DNA of 64,000 bases from Ophiostoma sp. CBS 140.51 (taxonomy: Eukaryota > Ascomycota > Sordariomycetes > Ophiostomatales > Ophiostomataceae). The notes under the pieces are model-generated. The model worked only from the letters and a program-made list of their open reading frames with translations, had not been told where the DNA came from and did no database searches. Position numbers and translations under genes: made by a program. The stretch lies in the NCBI GenBank assembly GCA_029298735.1, contig JANSLP010000053.1, positions 1 to 64,000 on the forward strand, written 5' to 3'. Below are positions 47,859 through 61,000 of this stretch, piece after piece. Every line of letters begins with the position of its first letter. Within the stretch, counting starts at the first letter, position 1.

Positions 47859-49639
47859 AACTCGATGTGGCTACATTCTTCGAGCTTTTGCGGGAGAAAC
47901 AAGATCGTATGTCTCGTAAGTTGTCCAGACAAAATAGAAACGCCGCCTTGCCTCTCGCCTCGCTGCATTGCACGATGGACGATGAGCGATGGATCGCACT
48001 GCCGTCAGTTTTTCCTGTCACACTCTTCTCACGGAACGAAGTTGGCACAGAGTTTTACTCCATATCATGTACTACCTACCATGCAAGACGCCACGCTCTC
48101 CCTATTTACCTATTCTCTCCACTCCACTTGTTTTTGGTCCTTTCTCCTTATTTCTCCTCGTTTCTGATTCTCACGCCCCCTCCTCCTCCCTTTCCCCCAA
48201 ATCTCCAACGAATCCTTCTGCCCTACGAGGACGACAAATCCATCTTGACCATACGTCTCACTTACCTTTGACAAAAAAAAATAAGCTCTAGAAAATAAAA
48301 TAGCAAAATAACGTAGAAATCAAACCAGCCACCCAGTAGCCACTCCATTTTCGTCTCCATTTTCTCACCGTCTCCCAGATCCCCAGTTCCAGTATCAGTC
48401 AACTGTCTCACGCCGCCAAAGTATATTCTTGGGTATTTTTCTTTGTAATGTGGCTCAGTTTATCGTGCATTTCTTGTATGATTTAGTACTGCAACCTGCG
48501 CCTGCCGCTGTTTAGACCGCGCCTGTTCCTTTTGCACAGTTTCATTGAGGCCCACAGTGAAAGACCGGTTTCTCCACGGACGATGCCACGAAGAGAAGCT
48601 CTGAAGGCTCAGAAAGAACCTATTTGCTGTCAGACCTAGACACTCTCGATGTCAACGGGTGGTTTGCCAAGATTGAGGTGGTTACTCCTGCCATGCTGAC
48701 CGGCAAAACACATTAGTCCAGGCGATGCTACAAAAGGAAGGAAACGAAGCAAGAATTGAGAGACAGTACAGACTTACCCAAGCCCAATGCCGTCAAGTAC
48801 GGAGTCCTAGTCAAACACAAATGACTCTCATCCCCCTTTTTTTCGTATAATGATTATAATCATGATTCCTGTCCTGGCCTACCGCTTGCAGACTTCCGCC
48901 AGGGAGAGGATAAAAGGAATTACAAAGAGTTCATACGTGAGAGCATATGTGAGAGCATATATGAGGGCAAAAGAACATAAAAAGAAGACCTTACGAGAGC
49001 ACAGACATCAACGGGACGGGATAGAAAGAAAATGAGAAAACCAAACAAAAGTGTACAGTCAGTCTTCTAGACATAATGAACAAAAAAAAAGGGCAATGCA
49101 GGGTCTAATGGGATTGACCTTGCATGGGACTGGTCCTTCCAATGGGATCCCGTACTTCGTCTCGCTCACCCTGGAGGTGAGACAGCCTAGACCGACAGCG
49201 TGGGTTAGGCTGAGGTTTGAAAGAAACCGCTTCGCTTTCTAGAGTTCTGTTATCTCCATTGAGGCAGAAACAGCAACATTTAGGTTATTCTACAATTTAG
49301 AATTGTTAGACCTGATTTTTGAAGGGCAAAATTTGAGAGAATTATCACCAAGTGTGATTTTCCTAATGATGTCTCCAGCGGAGAGAAAAGGGATAGATTG
49401 TCCCCTATTGTATTCAGTGAGATGATGGCCTCCTAATCTCAGTCATCTACGATGTCTTCAGGTTGATATTCATGAGCATTCGCGGCCTGTTACTCAATCT
49501 GCCTCTCGTTTTGCCTTTGGTGAGCTCCCTTTTGGTCCGCCGCCACTAACGTCCGGCAGATGCACGATCAAGAACTGCGACTGCGCCTCAGCTCCGCGAG
49601 ACCAGTCAAAGCCATGTGAAGAGAGCAAGTATGTGTGTG

Positions 49640-49845
49640 AATAAACTTAAATTGAAATCAAATAATTTAATAAATGTGAAGGGAAACAAAAGAAGCCCAA
49701 TCGCAATCTCTGTGCTGCGTGCAAAAGTGGGTCGTATTGTCAACTGCCAACGGTCGTTCTTGCCTTTTTTCTTCTTCCTGCGTTGCCTTTTTGTCTCAAG
49801 AATGAATTAAATTTGAATCAAATTTAAATACTAAAATAATTTAAA
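49640..49845. other. AT-rich island, two blocks
   Basis: Two blocks (about 49640-49680 and 49800-49845) are almost pure A/T with repeated AATTTAA and TTGAA words, separated by about 120 bases of mixed sequence. The second contains the palindrome at 49807. Candidates are a transcript end, a replication origin element or a matrix-attachment type region; nothing in the sequence decides between them. Confidence 0.35.
49807..49827. repeat. perfect palindrome, 10-base arms, 1-base centre
   Basis: TTAAATTTGA (49807-49816) and TCAAATTTAA (49818-49827) are exact reverse complements around a single A. It lies in an AT-rich island. Confidence 0.75.
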
Positions 49846-52800
49846 GGTGGACAAACTTGGACGACACCCTTCTCTTTTGCACCTTCCCACCTTCCCCATG
49901 CACTGGCCGCCAAGCCTGGGCTAAAACGGCTCAGCCCTACAGGACCATACCATAAGGAGGCAAAGACAAGATGATGCTGCCGACATTGGGCCGTGAGCGT
50001 GGGGCAGGCCCAGAAGAAAAAGAGACAAAAGCACACCCCCAAGTAACCCCTGGCACGTTTTCTGGCCAGTGGACAGAGGGCAAGAAGGAAAATGGTGGTT
50101 TGTGCCCCGACAATTCCCCCGTGCCCCCGAAATACAGAAGCCACCCTGCCACCAATATGACTGTGTCGGTATCTGTGATAAAGAAAAGCTTGTAAACAGT
50201 ACTCTTGCAAGTATGTTTACGTTGTATGCACACATTCATTGCAATTGGTTTTTCCCATTGAATTGGCTGTAATGATTGGGGCCGGATGCGAACATGCTCG
50301 GCATGCGCGTTTCCTTTTGTTTACGAGATACGATCTCGAGTCTGAGGCCGATGCATTCACAAAGTACTTTATTCACTGAAAGAAATTGTCACCTTTTAAA
50401 AATAATTACTCGATTACAAATATCGGCAGGTTTTTGCTTGTCCACCCTTGTGACTTTGTAAGGACATTTGCAATGCACGCCGCCTTAAGGATCACAGTCG
50501 TTCTTTTCTCTTTTGCCGCCTTTTCAGTGCTTTCCACCTCACAACGTGGTACGGCGGCGTGGCTGAGGAAAAGGAAGGAGCGATGGTAGGGAACGGATGA
50601 TTTGAGCTGGCAGCAACCGTCTCCCGTCAATGTCAAGAGAAGGCGATGGAAAGCGCATTTTGACCACTTCTTCCCTATTCAACTGCGGTGTATGGTGACT
50701 TTATGTTATAGATCTTAACAGCCGCTCTATGATAGACAGGGAGGGAGCAAAATAGATGCCTGTCGAACAAAGAGAATATCGAACTGGTAAAGCTCTTAAA
50801 AAGAACAGACGGTGAAGAAAAGAAAAGCAGGATTGCGCACAAGCCCCAATGCAACACTGTTCAGGCTCTGTGGCGGGTCGGGCTGTTATGAGGAATACAG
50901 CGACAGGGGACTGGATATCAAAGCAACAGCACGAAAACAGGGTGCTGCAGTAAATCAGAGAGCGAGTAAAGTGACTTCTCTAGAATACCTGTCAAGCACT
51001 TGGTTCGTCCGAGCAAAAGGGCAAATAAGTTGGAAGGTGATGACCGTGCCGCTTGCCCGGTACTGTCCCTCGTCAACGACAAAGTAAATACGGAAGGAAG
51101 AAAAACACAACCAGGAAAGCCACTCGGTCTCATTTTGCGGATAAAAAAAATACACTGGCGAGGCCCTTTGGCTTCATGATCACCAATACCTTGACATATT
51201 CACAAGGGCTCCAACTCGGTCAGCAAAGAATGCACGATGCAGTGTTAGTTGGATTAGAGTCTTTTGACCGTCTTGCTGTTCCAAAAGTTTCAGGTTACAT
51301 CCAAAAGAGGCAATTCTTGACATGGTTGTAGTAAAGGAGGGGGCTTTATTTTCCCACGTCTCCGTATTACAGTTCAGGACCAAACAACCAAACAAAGTTG
51401 CTCACGTCTTCTTTCCCTGTCAACCATCCGCTCCCTTCCTTCCGTCTCTTAAACGAGTGAACCTTTTCCATGCTGCCGGGTAGGCGCAACCGATACGTCA
51501 GACGAAAAAGAGGGGAAAAAACAAAGAGTTCCGGGCCGTGGTTGACAAGACTTGCATAACGAGACAGGAGGGCAAGAAATAACGACAAGGAAACCACCCA
51601 CAGAACAAACTCTTGATATTCTCCTCTGCAACAACCACTCCACATAATACCTCCCAATGGGTAAACCACAACAGCACAAACACGACGTTCTTGATAGTGA
51701 TCGCCCCTGTGATTTCTTTGCTCTATTTCATGGGTGTGTGTGAAGTGTGAGTGGGCTCTGCTTTCAAAAGAAGATGTAAAAGGGCCTAAGGAATGCTAGG
51801 AACAAGATCCCCTAGTGGACGGAGAATTTCATAGTCTATCCCCAAGCACTGTCACCTCCCATAATGTTGTTAGCCGCCCCCCTTTCGGTATGCCAAGCGC
51901 CTTCCAGACAAGAAATTTGTTTTTATCTTTGATTGTGTTTTTGCCGATTCTCTATCAAGCAGGGATTGGGGTCATGTAAGGCCTGGGCCTTGATTTTCGT
52001 GCATTTCCTTGTTAAGTTCCATGAATCGTGAACAGGAGCTTCGTAAAACTCCCCAGCCCCGGTTCATCCGCCCTGCGTATGCCGTTCATCGCATTTATCG
52101 CAATTTGACAAAAAGTGGAAATAACCTTTTTGCTGAAACATCCATCGAAAAGCTTAACTCGGAAAATATGGAAGGAGAAAGAAGAAGAAAAGACGCAATG
52201 GATAGGAGACAAGACAAAGAAGAAAACTCAAGAAAAAGAATAGACTGCCAGATTGCCAAGATGTCTACGGGATAACTCCCCGGAAGCAAGCAACACAAAC
52301 TATCTGAATAGGGGTGAAAATTTTCTGTTTCCCACAAAGTATCTCGACATTTTGTCAGGGCATATTGCCCGCAAGGAAGGACGAAGCCGTTGGATCAAAG
52401 ACAAACATTCACCGGTCACCTTAAAAGCGGTATCAAATTCAAAAACGCCACAAAAACATGCGCTTAGGCCTTCAGAGCTGGCTGCAGACAGACCGGCTTT
52501 GTTGCATGTTTGGTTCAGGGCCGTCCGTATCTGTGTTCTTCTTTTTTTCATCCCTTCTTGGTGAAAATACTCGTGAATACTCCCTCCTGTTCCGTAGCAA
52601 GCCTTGTCCCTGTTCGATATCCTTGTTTCTAAGGCTCGCCAGCGGCACGCGCATGATAATTACTTTCACGGGCTACAATCAAACACGTGCGTTTACGAAG
52701 AAAAAGAATGTCTCCGCGGTGAAGACGTGCCGAAACAAAAATCCTGCCTTGTCGAGCCTGGCAAGGCCAGCGCATCGTGGGTAATGAATGAATGGGACAA

Positions 52801-53250
52801 GGCCAAAGTAGACAGGGGCAGTGCGGATAGAGTGCGACGTTGAAAAGAGTGAAAATGTAATTTTGTGTGAGAAGGATTCATCAGAGGCTTGCAGACAGTG
52901 AAGAAAAAGAGGATACCCTTGCCTCTCGCGAATCGAAAAACAAGAAGGCCGAAGGAAGCAGAATATGGAGAAGAGGGATCTCGAAAAATAACACCGATTT
53001 GGTGTTAGGGCAGATGCTGGGAAGAGAGGAAGGAAGGCCTGACCCCAGCCCTGGGGTCGAGGGGCCATGCAGGGCCAGCCTTACGACACTCCAAAAGAGA
53101 AAAGATTCTGGGCTGGGTGCTCGAAGCAGGGGGTGTACGAATGCGACGTTGCTGAGAGGAGGGCGTACAAAAAGTCCACTGAACGAAACGAAGGAGCCAT
53201 GGACTGGACAACCCAAAGTTTAGGCGCGTCCTACAGGGCTTCCTTGCATG

Positions 53251-53262
53251 TTTGACGTCAAA
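53251..53262. promoter_or_regulatory. CRE palindrome TTTGACGTCAAA
   Basis: Perfect 12-bp palindrome containing TGACGTCA, the cAMP-response-element core bound by ATF/CREB-type bZIP dimers. It stands 17.9 kb upstream of the bZIP gene, with no recognised gene near it. Function is inferred from the motif. Confidence 0.35.
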
Positions 53263-53907
53263 TTTTCTTGCCTGTTTTGCTGTTCGTTGCCTGTGTTATG
53301 TTATTTGCGCGCCATTGCCAACGGTGTTTGCAGTTTTGCAGTGGCACTCTCCACTGGTCTGGTCCACCATCTAGGCCCATTGTCCGTTGTCTCTCGTACG
53401 AGAAACGGCGGCCGGTTGAGACGCGAAGGAGGAAGGTATACCCAGGCGGTCTTCTATATTTGTTCAGAGCAGAATCTCCAACTGTATCCCAGCAGAGACC
53501 CAGTAAAGGCGCATATTCTTGAATAAATCGGTGGCACAGCGGCGATACGGTAGAGGGCTTCAGGCACAAATGGACAGAGAATGGCGATATTTGAAACGGA
53601 CAAAACAGTCGAAACGAGCAAGAGAATGACAGAACAGACCCCGATATGACTCCACTGCAAAGTAAAAGATCTATGAGGCTATTTTGACTATCTCGAGGCA
53701 TCAATACCTCCTTCTTCATTGTTGCACATCGTTTCTGCTAAGATGCCCCTGAGCCACACTCCGGCCATTTTAGCCTTCCTTTGACTGACATTGACTGGGG
53801 CTTTGTATGTGGAGAGGAGGCAACTAAAAAGGCAACAGTAAAACGGTCCAAGACGGCAGAGCGGCTATTCTGTCAAAACTTGCTCTTTTTTATTGTCGCC
53901 CTAGAAT

Positions 53908-53916
53908 TACGTCGTA
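53908..53916 (+). repeat. TACGTCGTA 9-mer, site 8
   Basis: Context GAATTACGTCGTATTCCA; GAATtACGTCGTATTC extends the imperfect dyad, with GAAT and ATTC as outer arms. Confidence 0.6.
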
Positions 53917-56900
53917 TTCCATTTAGCAGAGAGGAGCCACCACGACCACATGGCGTTTAGCGAGCCGCAGGAAAGTGTTGGACGTTTAACACTCTGATTG
54001 CAAGGGGTGGGAGGGTTCAGGGGGAGCAGACGAAAAGGAAGGAGAAGGAGTGCCGCACCAGGTCTGCTGCCACATGGTGTGGGATGCCCTGGGAGATTGG
54101 CCTTCTGTTCTTCGACAATGCTGTTGCTGTTTGGAGGATAGGGAGCGGACAGCGGCATTCACCAGCGCTTCCAGCATTCTTCAGAATGCATGTGCGCCGC
54201 CCTAAACTAATGAATCAAGCTGGCAAAGACTTTTCTCTGTTTGCCCCTGTTCCTAGCTGGCGCTTCGAAACAATTGAAATCCTTCTTCCTCCTGCCTTTC
54301 TACCATAGAGTTTCCAAGTATCCAGACATATCTCGAGCCAAGAAACGGCATGAACGACACAATCATCCCATCTCTTTTTTTTGTTCCCCATCCTTCCTCA
54401 CCCTTCCCTGTCCTCCTCACTGTCTTTCCTCACATAACCCTACTATGTAGTACCGCTCTGCCAGACCCCTTGTAGTTTCCCTCGTTTCCTCATAACACCC
54501 CTGAAGCCGAGCCCCTGAGAGTGCTGATAAATTCTGCTGAGCAAGCACTATCTATAGGGGGTGGTGCTGAAGGATCAGTGCACGTTTTCTCAACTTTCTT
54601 CTTGATAATGTCGACACTGGTCAAGTATCTCCAAGGCTCAGGGTGGCAAGGGTCGTGGAAGGGCAAAGAAGAAGTCCACGAGGTCCACTATGGTCGGGCG
54701 CAGGGCGAAAAAACGTCAGAACGACAGGGCATCGGAGAACGGCACTGCTAGACCGCCGATTGTGTGACGTACGCACGAACAGTGAGCAAAAGGACAAAGG
54801 CCAAGCCGGCCAAAATGGTTCTTGTATTTTTACAAATTCAAAAACGATAAATGGAACGATGATACACTACTGGATGCGTCTTGTGTTGACAAAGAGGCTG
54901 GCTGGGATGAGATGCTTGTAATTTTGCCAAACTGGGCTCGCCTGGCTACTGAGATGGAATATTCCACTCGGGCGGTTCTTGAATTTGGAATTCAAAATGG
55001 GGCAGAAACTGTCGGACAGAAATAGGGGCAACATAATGAAAAGCTCCGTTCGAGACGAATCCATCTTATTTTCTGTGAAGCCACAATACCTGCACGACTC
55101 GACATTGCATATATCTCTTTCACAATATCCTCCAGTGCCTCCACACTCTCGGTATTTGCTCGCCTTGCTATGTTAGTCTTGTGCACAGAAACAAAAGCCA
55201 GAAAGTCGCCCCACTGCTCACTCGCTTTGTGTGTTGTCATTATTCAGTGGCGAGCGCCACTGCCACATTGGCCGTTATGGCCATTTTAGACTACTGGTCG
55301 ATATAATTCTAACGGTCAGAAAACATCAATGGTCGACTATTAACTGTTTGTCTGGTAATTACGGCGCTCACCGTGGATAATTCCGACCTTGAGGCTCTTT
55401 TACCAATTGTGAGTTACCTCCAGTCGGTCACCACCCCTCAAAATACGTGACATTTTGCGTGATATCGTATCGGTCGGCTAGCAAACACGAGTTGCGAAAT
55501 GTTCGATCTTTGGGACTGTTTTGTTTTCTCCGGGGCGGAGACCAGACGGAAGGAAGGCAGACGGCCCCAAAGGTAAGCAAAGACAGCCGCTTGGGAAGCT
55601 GGGTAGATTCTCACGCCCCGTACGAATACTATCCTCTGTAACATCCAGAACGAGTGAGCAAGATGCGCATGTCCCCCGTTGGTGGGTTTATCTTGTGTGG
55701 GAACCCTTCCCGGCGGGCTGGAAAAGGTTCTCACAGGCGAAAAGAGAGGTGAGTGTGCTTGTACACCGTAAGAAAAGACGGTAATGACACAAAAAGCAGA
55801 GTCATTTGAAGGAAATATACAACCGCGCATGTGATCTCCTGGATTTCGCCGCGCAAATGATGCATCGTCCGATTTTCATGATAGGTAGGGATTTTAATGT
55901 TTATTTTCGTTCTTCTTCCAAATCCCGGATCTTGGTACCCTGGCACGAGGCTCAATTAGACGAAAATACAGAAGGCGAAAGGAAGAAAATGAAAGAAAAT
56001 AGACCGGGAAAGGAATAATACGACGAGATATCCAACGGAAAGTGCGCACGAGCAATAGTAGTCCGCGCCCCGGAAATCCTAGATCGTTGCCGAAAAAAAA
56101 GAAGAAAAAAATAGGAGCCTCGTATTAAGCTGCCGTTTTCGCAATAGCAGCCAGCTTTGAAAACAGTAGAATAACGATCCAGAGAAATTTGGACGAAAAT
56201 ACGGCCGAGAGAGGAGGCTAACTTTTGAAAGTGCAACGCTTCGTTTTGTCACGATATCCGTTTTCGGTCACTTTGAATGCCTCGTATCGGACATTAACGT
56301 CGTCGAGACGGCGTTTAGAGTTGTGTAAAGCCCGCCAGGGCCTGGACTGGGACCCAACAGGAGATCCAACAGCCCGCTGCCGTGGCGTTCTCACAGTGTA
56401 ATACACCAAAAACAAAGTAAGACTTGCTGGACTGTAACGGCCGACAGCCTCAGTTCCCTCCATAGCCCTCTTGAGTGGTAAGATACCTCCCTGGAGAACG
56501 GAGAAGTGAGGGAAAGGGCTGCGCACAGACGATTCAGTCAACTGAGGCGGCCTTAAAGACGACGGATACATCGTTCCCCGCCATGTATTTTCACGCTTGG
56601 GTGGCTACGCTTCAACAGTCTTACATCTTCTAAAACCATTGTAAATATGCCTTGCCTGAAGAAAAATGGACGAAAAGATCACAGCTGGAGCATGATCATA
56701 CTTATGATCTGTCAGCATCTAGCATCTCCTACGAAATACATCGAGCAGCCTTCCGGTATGTGCCCATTGAGCTCGTAACTTTTTTTAATAATGGATGTAT
56801 TCTTGCGGGTGCAACAAACAGTGAGCAAGGACAGGGAGAACGGAAAGCAACAGTGTCGGAACAGAGCAAACACTACGACGTGGGATCGCGGCCGCATTAG

Positions 56901-58000
56901 ATGCGCAAAAAAAGGTGAAAGAGGGCAAGGCCGCAAAAGGGTAAACGGCTTAACGGTTGTTAAAGACGATCATAAAATCAAAAAGAAGATGGGACACAAC
57001 CCTATCTCGAGGGGATGCCACGATGCAACAAAAGCACTTGCCTCTCGATGAACAAAAGCTCGGGTCGGTCTTACACACAGCCAAAAACAATGGGGAACAA
57101 GGACATAGGGGGCTCTGTTAAAACTGGACCGGACAACTGTAGCATTGCAACATCGAGAATATCACCTGCATTCAAAATCGACCATGTGGTCTAGAACAGT
57201 GGCATTTTGATAGCAAAACTGGAGAAAAGGGGACCAAAGCCAGCGGCTTCGCTACCCGACCTTCCCGATTTTGTTTGTTTTTCCATCGATTCCAACGTTC
57301 CCGTCGCATTCTCTCGCTTGTTGCTGTCGATCGTCTCATCTTCTCGCCTGCCCCTGGCATTTGGACCTGCACAGCATCTCAACATCTCCTCGGGGAGAGG
57401 TGGATGATTTGCGCTTTTTTGTTCTTTCTCAAGATATTCCATGTTCCCATTCTTGTTTTTTCTGGCCCTTCTGGCCGCCGATGGCGTATATGGTGATGAA
57501 CATGCCTCCCAAGTTCGTGAAAAGGGAAGTTTTGGGTGGCACTAATACGGGCCAACAATCAAGACAATCGCGGATAAGGGCAAGGTAGAGAATACACGAG
57601 TCTTTAACCTCGATTGATTTGATAGACTGTTTGATATGAGCGGAGCCCTCCGCAAAGGCAAAAGGACGGTCTACCTGCCGGAGATAGAAGCATAAAAAGA
57701 CACGAAGAAATAGGGAAAGGCCAAGACGGACCAAGACGGACAAGCCACTGGAGAACAAGAAATAGGGGCTCCTTTCCGCCGTTCCCCTACGGGATTTGAA
57801 GAGGGGGGGTAGGGTGTGGAAAGACGGGAGCACAATGATTGTTCATGAACGAAGAGGACTGCACGAAAACGGATATGAGAGAGAAAAGAAAGACTTGCTG
57901 TTTCTAAGCCTGAAAAGCTAGCAAATATCGTGTCTGGGTTGCACCTTCCCAAGACAAAACACCAAAATGGATTTTAATTGCTAGTGTATCTTACTAGACG

Positions 58001-61000
58001 AATTACTGCATTAGGAAGTCGGGCATCTTTTGACGTTGACTGGACCCTGCGCTAGACCCTGCGCCTTCCATTTCATGCACCAACCGTAAATCGACGTCCA
58101 CAGAGTATTATCGCTCATGTTTTACGACATCTCTATTGTCTTGTTGACTCAAACAACGAAAAGAGAATTCCAAATCTCTCCTCCGTCCAGAGTACCATTT
58201 TTGCTCCAGAACGCAGCCAGAAAAGCGGAGCTCTGTGGTTGATGAGAAAATAAAGAAATCGCAACAGACACAAGATAGAGGGGCAAATGGGGAAGGTGTG
58301 AGGCGCTGTAACCTCCTGCCTTACGGCTGACTTACAGCAGTCTTGCCACCATTATCTCCTCATATCGCCGCTTGTCAACCACGCCTTTGAGGAGCGCTAA
58401 GAGAGCTTACAGGAACTGTCTCGATGGTTGACAACCGTCTTTTTCCCGATTCGGCACTTTTGTCCCTCTAAACAGCGAGTCCTCGAGTTCTTCAAATTAT
58501 GACAATTAACAGCAAAGTTGATACCGGAAACCCGGCATGAGTTTTCATTTTGAATTTATTGAGCATGTAGTAAATATAAGATTAAAGTTGCTTGACTTAA
58601 TAGGATACATACATCTCATTGTTGCTGTTGACTCTTTTATTTTATATAAGTTTTTTTTTTTGTGAATTACAAAGTCCAAAAGTAAAAGTTAAAATAGTAG
58701 AAAAGATGTTACACAAATAACTAACCAAAACTACGTACTTGAAGCCACTCAAACAATTTGTCAAATATTGTCGTACAAATACTATTGAATATGCGCCTGT
58801 CTTACTGTGCAGCCACTGCTACGAGTGTCTATTTCCATTGTCCCCCTTTGATATTGATCTCTTGAATACGGAAACGGCCAACATTATTCGGCACATTATC
58901 GGCACTTTGCGTACGACATATCTTTTGCCGATTGTGTTGACCTCGCGCCTGTATGCTTGGCTTTTTCTGCTTCTGACAGCGGCCCTCGGTAAGGATTCCG
59001 GCGAACGCCGACTTGCAAAGTGTCAGCAGCTCGATAGCCGCGAAGGGATGTAAGCAGACAAAAAAAGAGAAGAAAGAAATTTGCGACAAAAGAGAAAGCA
59101 CGTGTCAATTGGAAAACGGCCACCAGCAAACGAGGCAAGTGACAGCTGCGGGAGGCCACCTACGGAGCCGGTCTCTCTCACACACTCTCTCACTGCCACC
59201 CGGGAAGGAGTCTTTCCATTGACTCGGGTCTGTTGGCGAGCAGCCACGATGGTGTTAGCCGACGATGGACGGGGTGGACGGGGAGGGATGGAGATGGGAT
59301 AATTGTCGGGATGGAGTGGTGACAAACAGGAGAGAGGGCGTGTGGATGTGTGGAGAAGGTGGCTGACAAAGAAAGGCGGCGGCATGTGAAGAACAGAAGG
59401 ACTCTTGAGACTAACACTGACAGAGAAGTGGAAAACAAGGTGCTCACTGCTCACGGATGACGAAGGCAGAGAGGACAAGCGAAAGGGTCGAAGGGCGTGA
59501 TGGCACCGAATGGGTGATAGCTCGAGAACGAAACAGAGAAATGGAACAAAAAACAACAGATCGAGAGAGGCCGCCAAGAGCAAAACTGTGATCCTGCGAC
59601 CCTCTCCATGTTGTTCTTTCTCACCTTCTGACTTCTTCCTGTCCCTCTTCTTTGCATGCAAAAAGGCCCCTATTTCTCACCTCTCGCGATCGACCACGCC
59701 CACATTAACACGCCCCGCCCCACTTCGCCATAGGGCTGGAAAATGCTACCTGCATCACACAGCATGACCGGACTTACAGACATTGCACACACTGCACACA
59801 AACTGCACACACGTTTATTTCTCTCGGCGGGTAGTATGGCTGTGCAGATACGAAACGGCAGAGATGAGCCATGGACTGTGGCAGTGACAGCCGGGCATGC
59901 ATCCCGCCTTTTCGTCCTCCTTTCCACCTTCTTCTCTTCCAGTTTGTTGCTGGATCCTCCCCACCGCAATGCGTTGCATTCGCTTGAATCCTTCTAACCT
60001 CCCTCCCCAACCCAAACCACGGGCGGGCTGGTCGCATCGTCCGCCTGTTGTCCCAAGCTCCCTCACCTACCTGCTGTTCTGTTTTACGATGCCACCCACC
60101 ACCCAGCACACCCAACAAAGCTCCCCTTTACGACTTCCTGAATGGGAAGAACAGATGGCCCGGGTCGACTAGATGCCGGGGGAACAGAGGCCTCATCCAA
60201 TTGCCAGTCGGCAGGCAAATGGTTGAAGCTACAGACGAGCAGACGAGACGAAGAACGAAAGAAAGGACCAAGGAAGCGGGAGGATTCAATTTCGATATAT
60301 GCAGCCCCATCATGACTAACATTTGTCATTTGAGAGGTTAGCAATAGAAAAGGGGCGTGCACACATACAAGTGAGCGCCTTGCTTGATTATCTTCCAAAC
60401 AGGAAGCAACGTCCGAGGTTGAACGGCGAGCGCGATGCCCGGACGGGACCCAAGCTTCTCGGCATAGCTTTTGTCGTTTCATACTTGCAGTGTTTATTTC
60501 TATTGCTTCGGCTTCATTTGTTCTGTCGGCTGTACTTTCATGTATCTAAATGTCATTGCTCGTCGATGTTTGGACAGAACGCAAACAACGATCGTCGGTA
60601 CGCATCGAGAAGAAAAGTCATTGCTGGAAACTCTGTTTCTTGGTGATGATACTGTGTAGTTTGGCTCTTGGCAGTCTCTACCTGGCGGTGAGGCTAACAG
60701 TTCAATTGCTGCATGTCCGACGCCGACGAACCACAACAGCCGAGTCCTGTCAAACATCAAACGTTGCTGGCTCCCCTCTGGGTCCCGCTCACACTTGTTC
60801 TGTCTTTCTCCCCACGGGCTGCGAGGCTAGGGATGCATGACAGGCAACTCCGGTCGTAGGGCTAACTCCAAGGCACAACTGCCAGGGGAAATAGAGTCAC
60901 AAAATTATGACGAGGGAGGACGATCCGAACAGAAACATAAAACGCAACCACGGAAAAGCATTCGCACAGATACGACGGGGATGCTTGCCCATTGTTCGTC

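Larger units (their letters stand above)
44001..48290. other. ORF-poor segment with strong CT-rich tracts
   Basis: No gene recognised. Plus-strand CT-rich tracts at about 44090-44340 and 47690-48270 look like leaders but are not followed by a recognisable coding sequence. One CAGGGCCTGGCC copy (44288), one TACGTCGTA (46195) and a run of 14 C at 47845 are present. Frames up to 197 codons (44125-44718) follow the composition bias. Confidence 0.45.
48291..58000. other. ORF-poor segment
   Basis: No gene recognised; all frames are shorter than about 155 codons. It contains AT-rich blocks with a perfect palindrome near 49640-49850, a CRE palindrome at 53251, a 12-base palindrome TCTCGTACGAGA at 53392-53403, one TACGTCGTA (53908), one TTGAATTTGGAA (54979) and a CT-rich tract near 54240-54440. 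Composition of sampled lines ranges from 37 to 47% GC. Confidence 0.45.

Noticed and set aside
58225..58340. C/D snoRNA-like layout TTGATGA...CTGA with CTGT/ACAG ends
   Set aside because: The C box deviates from RTGATGA, internal C'/D' boxes are unclear, and the guide region matches no rRNA target I know.
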